Source of the DNA: Nostoc sp. NMS8 | GTDB taxonomy: Bacteria > Cyanobacteriota > Cyanobacteriia > Cyanobacteriales > Nostocaceae | Direction of reading: 5' to 3' | Length of the DNA: 58,379 nt | NCBI RefSeq assembly: GCF_017115045.1 | Contig: NZ_JABXKK010000030.1 | Span: forward strand, 1 to 58,379 | Part shown: positions 26,027-35,708 of the stretch, piece after piece | How positions within the stretch are numbered: the stretch's first letter is position 1 | Layout of the letters: each line of letters starts with the position of its first letter | Notes under the pieces: generated by a model | What the model was told of the DNA's origin: nothing | The model's database searches: none | The model's input: only the letters and a program-made list of their open reading frames with translations | Made by a program: the position numbers and the translations under genes

Positions 26027-26281
26027 GCGGTAAATTGATTACCTCAAGCATCAGAAATTCGCACATTTTATTTTGATGATGCAAAGCTAATTTACTCCAA
26101 AAATCCTAACCACACGGCTCTAAACATCAATGGCTTTCCCATTAGATTATTTGTAGTAAAAATCAATGTATAAAATTTATATATAAATCCGAAACTTTAC
26201 TCAAGTTGCTAGTATATAGATTTCTCTATTTTGGTAGAAATATTTATACGGATGCAAGCTGAACATTAACTTGCATCTACA

Positions 26282-26776
26282 ATGGCCAAAATTCTTTTCA
26301 AACAAATCACCTATTCGCTTACAAGTCTCATCCATGATATTGAACTTGGTGAGATTGGCTTACCTGATATTCAGCGTCTGTTTGTTTGGGAAGCTGCGAA
26401 AGTACGAGATTTGTTTGACTCAATGTATCAAGGCTTTCCAGTAGGTTACTTGTTGTTGTGGGCAACTGACCATCTCACCAATACTCGACATATAGGCACT
26501 ACCTCCAAACAGGTTAAAACCCCTCGTCTACTGATCGTAGATGGGCAACAACGATTGACTTGCTTATATACTACTGTATTCAAAGGGCATAAAGTGCTAA
26601 CCAAGGATTTTAAGGAAGTTCAGATTCAAATTGCCTTTCGCCCTGCGGATGCTAAGTTTGAGGTAGCAGATGCAGCCATTCAGCGAGATCCTGAATATAT
26701 ATTTAATACTTCCCAACTGTGGTCAGATTCTATTGATATTTTTGAGTTCGTAGACCATACCAAGAGATACTTGTGA
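26282..26776 (+). pseudogene. Truncated DUF262-family gene (5' remnant)
   Basis: 164 residues covering only the N-terminal part of a DUF262 domain: LGEIGLPDIQRLFVWEAAKVRDLFDSMYQG matches the ParB-like nucleotide-binding region, and LLIVDGQQRLTCLY is the signature DGQQR motif. GmrSD-like and other DUF262 proteins are usually several hundred residues long, with a second (HNH-type) domain that is absent here. The frame ends at TGA 26776, followed by 50 non-coding bases and the kinase-helicase gene. DUF262 proteins are type IV restriction-like enzymes that attack modified DNA. It may still be translated as a fragment, but its activity is presumably lost. Insertion of the downstream module could have cut it. 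Confidence 0.78.
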
Positions 26777-26827
26777 GTTTTGCTTAGGTAAAGGGAATAA
26801 TTAGCTTATCAGGTAAAATCTACAACC

Positions 26828-29800
26828 ATGTCGCCTCGTATCATTAATGATCGCTACGCTTTATCTGCCAACCTGCGCTCTGGTGGTATGGCGGATGTCT
26901 ACCAAGCCATTGACATGAAAGAAGGATTGCGACAGGTAGCAGTCAAAGTTTTCAAACATGGGCAAATTGAAGTAGACATCTTAGTTGAATCCTTCCGACG
27001 CGAAACTCAGGCACTCAGGGAGTTAAAGCATCCCAGCATTGTCGAGCTTTTTGATTCAGGACGAGATAAACAGACTGGAGAATATTTCTTGGTCTTAGAG
27101 TGGATGGAGAGAGATTTAGCGGTACTGCTGACAGAAACTCCATTAGAAGGATGGGATTCTTATTGGGAGAGGTTAGCTCTTCCAATACTAAATGCACTTG
27201 CATTTTCTCACGAGCGTAAATACGTTCATCGGGATCTCAAACCAAACAATATTCTAATTAGTAGTGATGGCAGGTTGAAACTGGCTGATTTTGGAATTTC
27301 CAAACTCAGGGGTTATTTTCGCCCAACTGTAACGTTAAGGGAATTTGTCTCTCGTCCCTTTACACCTCAAGAAGAAGATGACGGTTCTTACCCTTATACC
27401 CGTGATGTATTTAGTTTTGGGGTAATGACGCTGAAATGCTTGACTGAGGTTGATCTCGATTACAGTAGCTTTTCGAGTGCGATCGCTGCCCTTGATGCTC
27501 CCCCTGAAATCATCGAAATTATCGAACGTGCTGTCTCGAACGATCCTGCGGAACGGCAACCAAACGCAGAAGTATTATTAGCAGAGTTAGAAGCAATTCA
27601 GCAGAAGCGATCGCGCAAGCAAACAACCCGAAAATACTCCTGTTATCTCCAACTGACTCGTAATGCTGTGAGAAACCTTGAGAATGAGCTTCAGTTACCA
27701 GAGACGGAAATTCAGAAGGTTCTACTTGAGGACTTAAATGCTGGATGTGGCATTGCTAAGAAGTCAAGCAGTGGCACAAATGGACAATCTGCTGATAATC
27801 ATTATTCAATTTTTGGCTTCTCTTACCGCTATTTAGTTGCAGCAGAGCAAGATTGTCTAGTTATAATCAATGCTCAAAGCTTTTCTAGTGTTGTCCTAGA
27901 ACAAAACCGGGAACGATCCTGGCAACTGCCTTATGAATTCAAATTTGGAAAACCAATCGTTAAATGGGAAGCTGAGGATGTCATTAGAGAACTTCAACTG
28001 GGGGTTGAAGAGCATGAGGCAAATTTAAGGCAATCACGAGCGGAAGAGGAGAAACAACGTATCTTTCGAGTGTGGTGGGACATTCTCAGGGCGAAGACAG
28101 ACTGGGAACAGAAGCGAGAAGAGCCGATTAAATACACAAGTGTTACACCTGATGGCAGTCGTGTCATTTTTCAAATTGCAGAATTACCAGAGTCAGACAT
28201 TACCGGACAACCACGCCATGTGACACGTTCCAACGGATTTAGCATTTTGGGTGGAGACGTAGTGGAAGTGGTTGATGACAAACTGGTTCTGTACGTGAAA
28301 TACGGTGAACCAGATCGCTTACCTCAAACAGGGGAACTGCGATTTGATACTCGCTTGGCTGAAATTGCCCTGAACCGCCAAAAAAATGCCCTAGATGCAA
28401 TTCGGTACGATCGTGCTGTTCGCTCTGACTTACGAGAGTTACTAGCCAATCCTCAAGAAATTCAGGCCCCTACCTTGGATATCGAGATTAAATTCATCCA
28501 ATTTTTGAATGAGTCTCAGAAGGAAGTTGTAAAAGCAGCCCTGTCAATACAAGACTTTCTGTTAGTTCAAGGGCCACCAGGAACAGGTAAAACAACGTTT
28601 ATTACAGAAGTCATCCTGCAAACCCTTCAGCAGAACTCTGAAGCGCGAATTCTGCTAAGTTCTCAAACTCACGTTGCACTCGATAACGCATTGGAACGAA
28701 TTCAAGAAAAAAACTCCAACTTGAAGCTGATTCGCATTGGCAATCATGAGCGGGTATCAGAAGGTGTTTACTCGTTGCTTTTGGAAGAACAAATGGGGAA
28801 GTGGCGGGAAAATGCGATCGCCCAAGGGCAACAGTTCCTCGCTAATTGGTCTGCACGTAGCGGAATTTCTCAGCAGGATTTGGAGAAAGCTGTTCTATTT
28901 CAAGAGTTGAAAAATATTGCCTTGAACCTAGAGTCTCTAAGAGTAGAACTGGCAAGCCGTAAGCAGGAGAGGGAAGATAATTTTTCCGCACTCAATGATG
29001 AAGGAAAACCCAAATCTCGACGACAGCGAAATGTACCAACGGACAGGGTGGAGGAGTTTCAGCGATTAGAAGAGGAAATCGAACAACTAGAGAAACAGGC
29101 AAAGGCTGCACGGGATGAGCAGAAACACAAAGCAAAACGTCTTCAAGAAATTACGCGCATCAAAACTATTGATGAATTGCTAAGACTATCAGCTGAAGAA
29201 TTAGAGCAGAGGAGCAAGAGCTTGATTGATCCCAACTCACCTAATGCAAAAATCCTCCAACAGCTAATTAGTCTGCAAACACAATGGTTCGAGCAGTTTG
29301 GGCGCAATGAACGATTTAATGCACCTTTGATCAAGCGATCGCAAGTCGTTGCGGGAACTTGTATTGGCATCTCCAGAGAAATTTCTGACATTGAATTTGA
29401 TCTATGCATTGTTGATGAGGCTTCTAAAGCAACCGCGACTGAAGTTTTAGTACCAATGGCGCGTTCAAAAAAATGGATACTGGTAGGCGATCCCAAACAA
29501 CTACCACCGTTTCAAGATGAAGCCAGCCGAAATTCCGAATTTTTGGAAGAGTATGAATTGGCATCAGGGGACATTCAAGAAACCCTGTTTGATCGCTTGT
29601 TAAGAACCTTGCCAGATGCTTGCCGTAAGATGCTGGCAATTCAGCATCGAATGGTTGAGCCGATAGGAAAGTTGATCAGCACCTGCTTTTATGAAGGTCA
29701 GTTGGGTAGTAAGGGGCCTGCAATAGATAAAACTTTGAGTCAGGTTTTGCAACGACCTGTCACATGGTTGACTACCTCCAAGCTACAAAATAGCCGCGAA

Positions 29801-30259
29801 CAAGTCCTTAAGTCTAGCTTTGAGAACTCCTGTGAAGTCAGAGTTATTGTTCAGTGGCTTAAACAACTTAACCGAGTTGCAGAAGAAGCTCAAAAACATT
29901 ACACTGTAGCAGTTTTGAGCGGGTATGCAGCCCAACTGAAATTGCTCAATCGCGGCTTGGATGCAGAACAAAGTAGCCTAAAAGCTTTGACAATCGAGTG
30001 CAACACTGTTGATGCCTTTCAGGGGCGAGAAGCAGATATCGTTGTTTACTCGGTCACTCGCTCCAACAAAGATGGCAAAATTGGATTTCTCAAAGATGAA
30101 GCCAGACTAAATGTGGCGCTATCTAGAGGACGGGTTGGTTTGCTGATTGTTGGCGATCATCAATTTTGTCGAGCGTTAAGTCACAGTCCTCTACATAGTG
30201 TCCTGCACTACATTGAACAACACCCAGAAGATTGTATTCAGACGGAGCCAAACTTATGA
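26828..30259 (+). CDS. mkoA: Ser/Thr kinase-SF1 helicase fusion, MkoA of a type I Mokosh system
   Basis: 1143 residues. An N-terminal Hanks-type kinase has a glycine loop SGGMADVYQ near residue 20, AVKVFK near 40, HRDLKPNN near 137 and DFGISKL near 155. The C-terminal SF1 (COG1112) helicase has GPPGTGKT near 582, DEASKATATE near 863, GDPKQLPPFQ, QHRMVEP near 940, VDAFQGREAD near 1060 and LNVALSRGR near 1095, with a long coiled-coil insertion near 690-770. Kinase plus COG1112 helicase in one protein, followed by a separate PLD nuclease, is the described architecture of type I Mokosh anti-phage systems. The stop overlaps the next start (ATGA). All catalytic residues visible to me are present. 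Confidence 0.88.
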   Translation: MSPRIINDRYALSANLRSGGMADVYQAIDMKEGLRQVAVKVFKHGQIEVDILVESFRRETQALRELKHPSIVELFDSGRDKQTGEYFLVLEWMERDLAVLLTETPLEGWDSYWERLALPILNALAFSHERKYVHRDLKPNNILISSDGRLKLADFGISKLRGYFRPTVTLREFVSRPFTPQEEDDGSYPYTRDVFSFGVMTLKCLTEVDLDYSSFSSAIAALDAPPEIIEIIERAVSNDPAERQPNAEVLLAELEAIQQKRSRKQTTRKYSCYLQLTRNAVRNLENELQLPETEIQKVLLEDLNAGCGIAKKSSSGTNGQSADNHYSIFGFSYRYLVAAEQDCLVIINAQSFSSVVLEQNRERSWQLPYEFKFGKPIVKWEAEDVIRELQLGVEEHEANLRQSRAEEEKQRIFRVWWDILRAKTDWEQKREEPIKYTSVTPDGSRVIFQIAELPESDITGQPRHVTRSNGFSILGGDVVEVVDDKLVLYVKYGEPDRLPQTGELRFDTRLAEIALNRQKNALDAIRYDRAVRSDLRELLANPQEIQAPTLDIEIKFIQFLNESQKEVVKAALSIQDFLLVQGPPGTGKTTFITEVILQTLQQNSEARILLSSQTHVALDNALERIQEKNSNLKLIRIGNHERVSEGVYSLLLEEQMGKWRENAIAQGQQFLANWSARSGISQQDLEKAVLFQELKNIALNLESLRVELASRKQEREDNFSALNDEGKPKSRRQRNVPTDRVEEFQRLEEEIEQLEKQAKAARDEQKHKAKRLQEITRIKTIDELLRLSAEELEQRSKSLIDPNSPNAKILQQLISLQTQWFEQFGRNERFNAPLIKRSQVVAGTCIGISREISDIEFDLCIVDEASKATATEVLVPMARSKKWILVGDPKQLPPFQDEASRNSEFLEEYELASGDIQETLFDRLLRTLPDACRKMLAIQHRMVEPIGKLISTCFYEGQLGSKGPAIDKTLSQVLQRPVTWLTTSKLQNSREQVLKSSFENSCEVRVIVQWLKQLNRVAEEAQKHYTVAVLSGYAAQLKLLNRGLDAEQSSLKALTIECNTVDAFQGREADIVVYSVTRSNKDGKIGFLKDEARLNVALSRGRVGLLIVGDHQFCRALSHSPLHSVLHYIEQHPEDCIQTEPNL

Positions 30260-31794
30260 CCTGGGAAGAATTTACGTCTTTACATCTAGAAGACCTGCGT
30301 CGCTATGATAATCGTTCCGGGTTTGACCTGGTTTGCTGCCAGGAAGTTGGGCTGCCCGTCTACAAAATTACTGTTGAAGCTCTGACTCAGGTTCGTAAAC
30401 CAATTCCGCCGATTGAGGAGTACGTTCTGAAGGCGATTAATGTTGGTCTTTCATCCGAAGAAGAAATTGCCGGATTTCTGGGTTTGGAATTACTAACGAT
30501 CCGAGAAGCAATGGTCAATCTACGGGTGAGTGAAGACATTGATCTAATTGCTCCTGATGTTTCACAATTTCAGGTATGGAAGCTAACGAAAAAGGGAGAG
30601 AAAACTTTACAAGAAGCCAGAATTATTGTGCCAGAAGAACGAACTTTCGATATTAACTTTGATGGACTTTTGAGAATCCCGCGCTGGTATGGTCAATTAA
30701 ACTCACGCTTGCTCAAGGCAAAAGATTTGCGCGACTTTAGCATTGTTGAAATTGAGCCTTCACCAAAACGTCCTCCAGAATTGTCCGACCTCAAGTTGAA
30801 GGATGTTGACGAAATTATTCAGCAGATTGAGAAGGATAGTAAAGCCAGAGTTCGTCAGGAGCGAGATTTACTGGCTTTGAAGGCGATTGATCGGAGACAA
30901 CGCTTTTTTCAACCAGCTACTGCACTGGTCTTTAAAGCAAAAGAGAGTGATGAGATTCAGGTGGCATTTGTCATTGATGGTATTGTTTCCAGCGAACATG
31001 AGGCTGCCTTTGCTCGTGCGGATGGGGTAAAGAAACTCCGAATTGCTGAGACACTAAGTCAGAGTGAACCGCGAAGGCTGGCTGAAGAGATACTAGGGCG
31101 TGAGTTTGTCGCTCAGTCACCTGTTGACGAGATTGCAATTCTTAAAAAAGAGACGACTGCGGCTCAAGCCAAAATTCAAGCTCAGATTGAAACAACTCAG
31201 GAAAAGATTGAGCAGGCAGAGGACGATGAAGAGAAACAAGCGCTTTATCAACAACTTCAAGATGCGTTAAAGCAAATTGAGCAGCTTCAATTTCAACTCG
31301 ATTCTGTGCTGGCAACAGTACCGATGCGCTGGTTAGACATGTACGAACATCGCCCCTTGCTAGAACAAGCCCTTAAGGATAGCCGAGAACGCCTGATGAT
31401 CTTCTCACCTTGGATTCGGGCTAACTCGGTCAACCGTTGGTTTCTCCAGCAATTTGAGAATCTGCTAAAACGAGGAGTGCAAATTTTCATTGGGTATGGG
31501 TTAGGTGAGAAGGACGAAAAGCGCAGTTCAGCAGATATTCAAGCTGAGAAGAATCTGCAAAAGCTGGCAAGCCAATATTCCAAGAGCTTTACACTTAAAC
31601 GACTTGGAGATACTCACGCCAAAATCCTCATTTCAGATACCAAATTTGCAGTCGCTACCAGCTTTAACTGGTTATCTTTCAAAGGGGAGCGCGATCGCAC
31701 CTTCCGCGACGAGCGAGGGACGCTGGTTTCTGACTCGCACAAGATTGATGAGTTGTTTGATAATCTACTGAAGCGATTGACCGACGAATCATAG
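30256..31794 (+). CDS. mkoB: PLD-family nuclease, MkoB of a type I Mokosh system
   Basis: 512 residues from the ATG at 30256, which overlaps the helicase stop as ATGA and is preferred to an upstream in-frame ATG at 30232. The N-terminal 110 residues look like a winged-helix-type domain (LSSEEEIAGFLGLELLTIRE). The middle is a coiled coil (KKETTAAQAKIQAQIETTQ). The C-terminal PLD domain has RLMIFSPWIRANSVN near residue 380 and the HxK(x)4D motif THAKILISD near 453, followed by ATSFNW. PLD nucleases usually need two HKD motifs, from a dimer or a tandem; only one clear motif is visible here, so a dimer is likely. Partner of the kinase-helicase just upstream. Confidence 0.85.
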   Translation: MTWEEFTSLHLEDLRRYDNRSGFDLVCCQEVGLPVYKITVEALTQVRKPIPPIEEYVLKAINVGLSSEEEIAGFLGLELLTIREAMVNLRVSEDIDLIAPDVSQFQVWKLTKKGEKTLQEARIIVPEERTFDINFDGLLRIPRWYGQLNSRLLKAKDLRDFSIVEIEPSPKRPPELSDLKLKDVDEIIQQIEKDSKARVRQERDLLALKAIDRRQRFFQPATALVFKAKESDEIQVAFVIDGIVSSEHEAAFARADGVKKLRIAETLSQSEPRRLAEEILGREFVAQSPVDEIAILKKETTAAQAKIQAQIETTQEKIEQAEDDEEKQALYQQLQDALKQIEQLQFQLDSVLATVPMRWLDMYEHRPLLEQALKDSRERLMIFSPWIRANSVNRWFLQQFENLLKRGVQIFIGYGLGEKDEKRSSADIQAEKNLQKLASQYSKSFTLKRLGDTHAKILISDTKFAVATSFNWLSFKGERDRTFRDERGTLVSDSHKIDELFDNLLKRLTDES

Positions 31795-31991
31795 TGTAGC
31801 TTGAATTTCAGACAGTAATATGGGAATTTATGGATGGACGATGGATACTATGCAATGCAAGGGAAAGCAAAGTATGATTGATTTACTCAAAGAGAATTTA
31901 AAGCATTTTGAGGAGTATAAAGACTGCATTATAAAAGTGTGGCGTAATAATAACGTCATAATCAATTTAGTTATAGGTATAAAACAGGAGT

Positions 31992-32019
31992 CAGAATTCA
32001 GAATTCAGAATTCAGAATA
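31992..32019. repeat. Tandem CAGAATT repeat
   Basis: Four 7-bp units (CAGAATT three times and CAGAATA) head to tail. A related GGAGTCAGAA/TTCTGACTCC pair recurs in inverted orientation near 32130-32160. The gap 31795-32404 otherwise holds no gene I can support; it also shows a TCTACCC/GGGATAGA hairpin. Confidence 0.8.
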
Positions 32020-32404
32020 CTCTACCCATAAAGGGATAGAGTTTTAAGGCGAGAATATTTTAATTTTTTTTCGCCCACCAGGGGCGAGGTTTTAACCAAT
32101 ATTCATTACCCACTCGTACAGAATTCATACGCTCATTCTGACTCCTGAGTTCTGAATTCTTCTTATAAATATAAAATTTAATAGATAGAACTAAGTTAAA
32201 GGGCAGTTGCATTTTATTTTTTAATGTTTCAGCATTGGCTAACGAGCGCCATAAATCGCGCTCTTATGATTGTAGGATACTCCCTAAGCTACATTAATTA
32301 CGACAATCGACACCAGACACACTTTTGGTGATCCTGTTCGAGGATGCTCCCAGTTGAGCGATCGCAAAAATACAGTTTACTTTTCACCCTCACTTGCCCG
32401 CGCT

Positions 32405-32725
32405 TTATCTAGCCAGCAAGAACCGTCGCTCAAGTAAATTTATCCTGGCACGACCGTACATTTGTCGTTTCAACATCTTCAATCGGTTGATGTGACCTTC
32501 AACAGGGCCATTGCTCACTGAAAGCGTTACACCCGCCTTGACAGCATCATAGTCTTCACGCAAACTTTTAGCAAAGTTGCGAAAAGGAGAAAGAATGCTA
32601 TTGTCAGCCTGTGCCAGCCAAAGATCAAGTTGTTCAGGTTGTCGAGTACGCACCAGTTGGCATAGATGAGTCAAGGCGCAGCGATCTCCTCCGGTGAGGC
32701 GTAGCCCATCGATATAACCCTTTTT
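32405..32725 (-). mobile_element. ISL3-type transposase 3' remnant
   Basis: The frame encodes GGDRCALTHLCQLVRTRQPE and ends with SNGPVEGHINRLKMLKRQMY, then GRARINLLERRFLLAR. The SNGPVEGxINRLK motif close to the C-terminus is characteristic of ISL3-family transposases. Only about 105 residues remain; the N-terminal DNA-binding and most of the DDE core are gone. Clear IS ends were not identified. It sits between the Mokosh module and qatD, so it marks past rearrangement at this junction. Confidence 0.85.
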
Positions 32726-32764
32726 TGTCTATTTATAACTTTCAGCTTATACAGTTGCCTATTT

Positions 32765-33526
32765 ATGACAGATTCATCAATTAATTCTGCTGATTTGGTT
32801 GACTTTCACTGTCACTTAGATTTGTATCCTAACTACTTGGAAGTTATCAGAGAATGTGAAGATTTACGCATTAAAACGCTCACAGTAACAAATGCTCCTT
32901 GTGTTTGGACTCAAAATAAAATGTTCCTTAAAGATTGCCAACATATTCGTGCAGCTTTAGGATTACATCCTCAACTAGCTCATGTACGAGCAGAAGAAAT
33001 AAATTTGTTTGAGAAATACTTACCGGAAACTCGGTATGTAGGCGAGGTAGGACTAGATGGTTCTTCTGACTTCGTTAATACGTTGGAGATTCAACGTAAA
33101 GTCTTTCAGAAAATTTTGGAACTGTGTTCTTCTGCTCAAGGGAAAATATTAACAGTTCATAGCCGTCGAGCCACCCGCGAAGTTATTGAAATGATCGAAA
33201 ACTATCTTCCCGCAGATAAAGGGCGTGTAGTTCTCCATTGGTTTACAGGTTCCTCAAAAGAAGCGTTAAGGGCAGTTGAAGCGGGATGCTACTTTTCTGT
33301 AAACATTAAGATGCTTGAATCTCCCCGTAGAAGAGCATTAGTAGAGTTACTACCAAAGGAACGAATTCTTACCGAGTCTGATGGGCCATTTGTAAAGTTA
33401 GGTAAATCTGTAATGTATCCCAGGGATATATGCAATTTGATTCAGAAATTAGCTGAACTCTGGTCAATTGATGAGAAAGCCGTTTTAAGAGCTATTAAAA
33501 ATAATTTAAAACTTCTTTTATCATAG
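32765..33526 (+). CDS. qatD: TatD-family nuclease of a Qat system
   Basis: 253 residues with all TatD metal-binding motifs: DFHCHLD (HxH) near residue 14, GEVGLDG (Glu) near 93, VHSRRA (His) near 130, LHWFTGS (His) near 157 and ESDGPF (Asp) near 203. TatD proteins are metal-dependent hydrolases/DNases. Within the four-gene Qat anti-phage system the TatD-like gene is qatD. Here it converges on qatC with only 27 bases between the stops, instead of following it in the same direction. Its own promoter must lie upstream, next to the IS remnant. Confidence 0.88.
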   Translation: MTDSSINSADLVDFHCHLDLYPNYLEVIRECEDLRIKTLTVTNAPCVWTQNKMFLKDCQHIRAALGLHPQLAHVRAEEINLFEKYLPETRYVGEVGLDGSSDFVNTLEIQRKVFQKILELCSSAQGKILTVHSRRATREVIEMIENYLPADKGRVVLHWFTGSSKEALRAVEAGCYFSVNIKMLESPRRRALVELLPKERILTESDGPFVKLGKSVMYPRDICNLIQKLAELWSIDEKAVLRAIKNNLKLLLS

Positions 33527-33553
33527 TAAACAATTTATTTTTATGACTTTTAA

Positions 33554-34864
33554 CTACAAAGAAAAGAAATGGCGAACCTCTTCCATCCCTCGTAAATACA
33601 CATCAGCATAATTCTTAACATCATCTGGTGGTAATGGGCCAGAACTTAAAACATTGAAAAGCGCACTATGAGGCTTGGCATATTGAAGTCTCTCTATTGC
33701 CATTTGAAAAGCTCGAAAGTCCCGCCCCATCTTACTATCAAAAGCAGGTGGATTTTTTAAAATGTCAACGGAATACATGCAATTATCTAGCTGTACGGAA
33801 GCTAAAGCAGCACGTCTAATAATACATGGAACACAATAGCCACAATGATTACTAGGACTGCCCTGCCGAAAACGGCCAGCTTCAGGATGTGAACACGACA
33901 TACTTAAGTTTGCTGTGCTTTCTAGCACTTCCTTATTTTTTACATTTGCAAGCATTTCTCCCTTTGTAAAAAATTTATAAGGCAGTTCTATAGATGTAAC
34001 TAATCCAAGGCTTGAAAGTATTTTTTGGTATAACGAAAGAAAATGTGGGTGTGTAGTGCGGGTACTGAGGCTTCCTATACGAGAATGTGTGAGTGGTACA
34101 TTGAGAGAAATCAGTCCATTTTCAGCTACGACAAGTGGTTTTTGACCTGGAAAAAGATTAGCTACTAGTGTACCTAATACAAGGAATAAGATAGACCTAG
34201 AACGCATTGATGGCTCTCCCTTGCCACTTCCTCTTTTTGGGGGCTGCACATAAAATAGAAATGGTGTAATACGCTTACCATAGGTGGCTTGAAGTTTACT
34301 GAGTAATAATTGTTGTATGGATCTGGTAATACCAGCACCGTAATGACCTACAAGTGCAACATCTTTGCCTTCTTCAAGCAGATCGATCGCACCAATTAAT
34401 GAATCAAGCCCACCAGAGAAAAGACTTATTGTATCTACATTTGAGGAATTTCTTCCTATTCCTTCCCAGTTATCCAACTGCTGTCTTTGTCTTAGTCGAA
34501 ATTGCCAGCTATCACCTGTGAGAAAATTAAGCATCTCTTCCAAATGAGGAAGAGTTTGTGTCCAGCGATCCTGATTCAGAACTGGTATGTGGATTATAAA
34601 ATCTCGTGTCCAGCGGTCTTCGCTTAAATTACGCTGAATTTTCAAATCTGCTGTATATATAGCAATTCCTAAGTTTAATAAGTCAACAACTTCAGAGGAA
34701 GGTGCTATAAATGCTTTATCTAAAATTTCGGTGAGTAGGTTATTCTTTATTAAGAAAGGGCTACCAGGATTATCAATCGAAGTGAATATTCTTGGCTCAT
34801 TTGTTGGGATATCAGGTGTGTATTGATCTAAATATCCAACTCGAACAATAACGTTCCAACTCAC
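33554..34864 (-). CDS. qatC: QueC-like ATP-pyrophosphatase family protein QatC
   Basis: 436 residues. A PP-loop, SLFSGGLDSLIGA, lies near residue 150. Four Cys near residues 325-345 (SCSHPE, then HCGYCVPCIIRRAA) match the zinc site of QueC-type 7-cyano-7-deazaguanine synthases. The N-terminal 140 residues are an extra domain not found in QueC. It starts at GTG overlapping the qatB stop (GTGA) with a GAGGAGG ribosome-binding site. QatC is the signature component of the Qat anti-phage system; by analogy with QueC it might modify a base or nucleotide, or a protein, but the reaction in Qat is not known to me. Confidence 0.9.
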   Translation of the reverse strand: MSWNVIVRVGYLDQYTPDIPTNEPRIFTSIDNPGSPFLIKNNLLTEILDKAFIAPSSEVVDLLNLGIAIYTADLKIQRNLSEDRWTRDFIIHIPVLNQDRWTQTLPHLEEMLNFLTGDSWQFRLRQRQQLDNWEGIGRNSSNVDTISLFSGGLDSLIGAIDLLEEGKDVALVGHYGAGITRSIQQLLLSKLQATYGKRITPFLFYVQPPKRGSGKGEPSMRSRSILFLVLGTLVANLFPGQKPLVVAENGLISLNVPLTHSRIGSLSTRTTHPHFLSLYQKILSSLGLVTSIELPYKFFTKGEMLANVKNKEVLESTANLSMSCSHPEAGRFRQGSPSNHCGYCVPCIIRRAALASVQLDNCMYSVDILKNPPAFDSKMGRDFRAFQMAIERLQYAKPHSALFNVLSSGPLPPDDVKNYADVYLRGMEEVRHFFSL

Positions 34865-35691
34865 TGAGCCTCCTCAAGAATACTATAGGCTTCAATAAAT
34901 ATCTTTTCGATAAATTGCTGACCTGATGAACCGTTCCAATCCATAGTGAGCACGTTTACTCCTTGCATATCTAATCGCACGCATTCACGTATATATTCTT
35001 TCATATCTCTCTCAAGACGAATTGCATCCTTAATTGAAACAGCTTTGCTCTCAAGTACAATTTCAAGCTCCCCAAGCCAACGATTGTAAATATAGCTACT
35101 CACTACTGTTTCAATGGCTTTTCCCACTTCCTGAGCACCCATTTGATCAAGCTTAGTGATATCACCACCATCTAAGACATACTGCTCATATAAGTTTTCA
35201 AGAGCTTCATTGACAGCCTTTCTTGCAATCGCTTCTTCCCTCGAAGAACCTACAGGTGCAAGAGCATTTGAAATTGCTGCAAAGACTGTTTCAGCATCTT
35301 TCCCCACAAATGTTGACAATCCAAGACTTTCAAGTGCTCCGTTAATTCCTCGATTTCCAACATTCGTGAGAAATTGACCTATAGCTGCTGTGGTAGAGCG
35401 ACCAGTTCGAGAAGTCTTTGCTGCTTTTCTTGCTCCTCCTAATGCACGCACATAATTGCGCCCTGGCTTTGCAAAAACACTTCTCCCGCCTCCACTCGAT
35501 ACCGCTTTTCCAAGGCTTGTCTTGCTTGAACGCCAATTCATACTTCCTTCTACAGGAGGCACTGATGGTAATTCAACCGGAGAATTCGGCGATTCCAGTG
35601 TTAACTCCTCACTACCTGGCTCAGGGAAAGCCCATGATGGTAGTAGCGGAGTCCTATCTTTTGGCCCTTCGTAGGACTTTGAAGTTCCCAC
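34861..35691 (-). CDS. qatB: QatB
   Basis: 276 residues. Starts at GTG (MGTSKSYEGP), the MGTS-x-S N-terminus typical of QatB; it begins 17 bases after the qatA stop. Residues 45-110 are basic and rich in Gly, Ser and Arg (SSGGGRSVFAKPGRNYVRAL, then GGARKAAKTSRTGRST), and the rest is helical (FAAISNALAPVG, EALENLYEQYVLDGG). The biochemical role of QatB is unknown. It is translationally coupled to qatC at its 3' end. Confidence 0.85.
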   Translation of the reverse strand: MGTSKSYEGPKDRTPLLPSWAFPEPGSEELTLESPNSPVELPSVPPVEGSMNWRSSKTSLGKAVSSGGGRSVFAKPGRNYVRALGGARKAAKTSRTGRSTTAAIGQFLTNVGNRGINGALESLGLSTFVGKDAETVFAAISNALAPVGSSREEAIARKAVNEALENLYEQYVLDGGDITKLDQMGAQEVGKAIETVVSSYIYNRWLGELEIVLESKAVSIKDAIRLERDMKEYIRECVRLDMQGVNVLTMDWNGSSGQQFIEKIFIEAYSILEEAQ

Positions 35692-35708
35692 TCTGCGTTC
35701 TTACCTGA

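Noticed and set aside
31992..32019. CRISPR-like repeat
   Set aside because: Units are 7 bp and contiguous without spacers; no cas genes are present in the window.
31820..32047. Open frame of 75 codons after the Mokosh module
   Set aside because: It runs through the CAGAATT tandem repeat, lacks a ribosome-binding site and shows no protein-like conservation that I can recognise.
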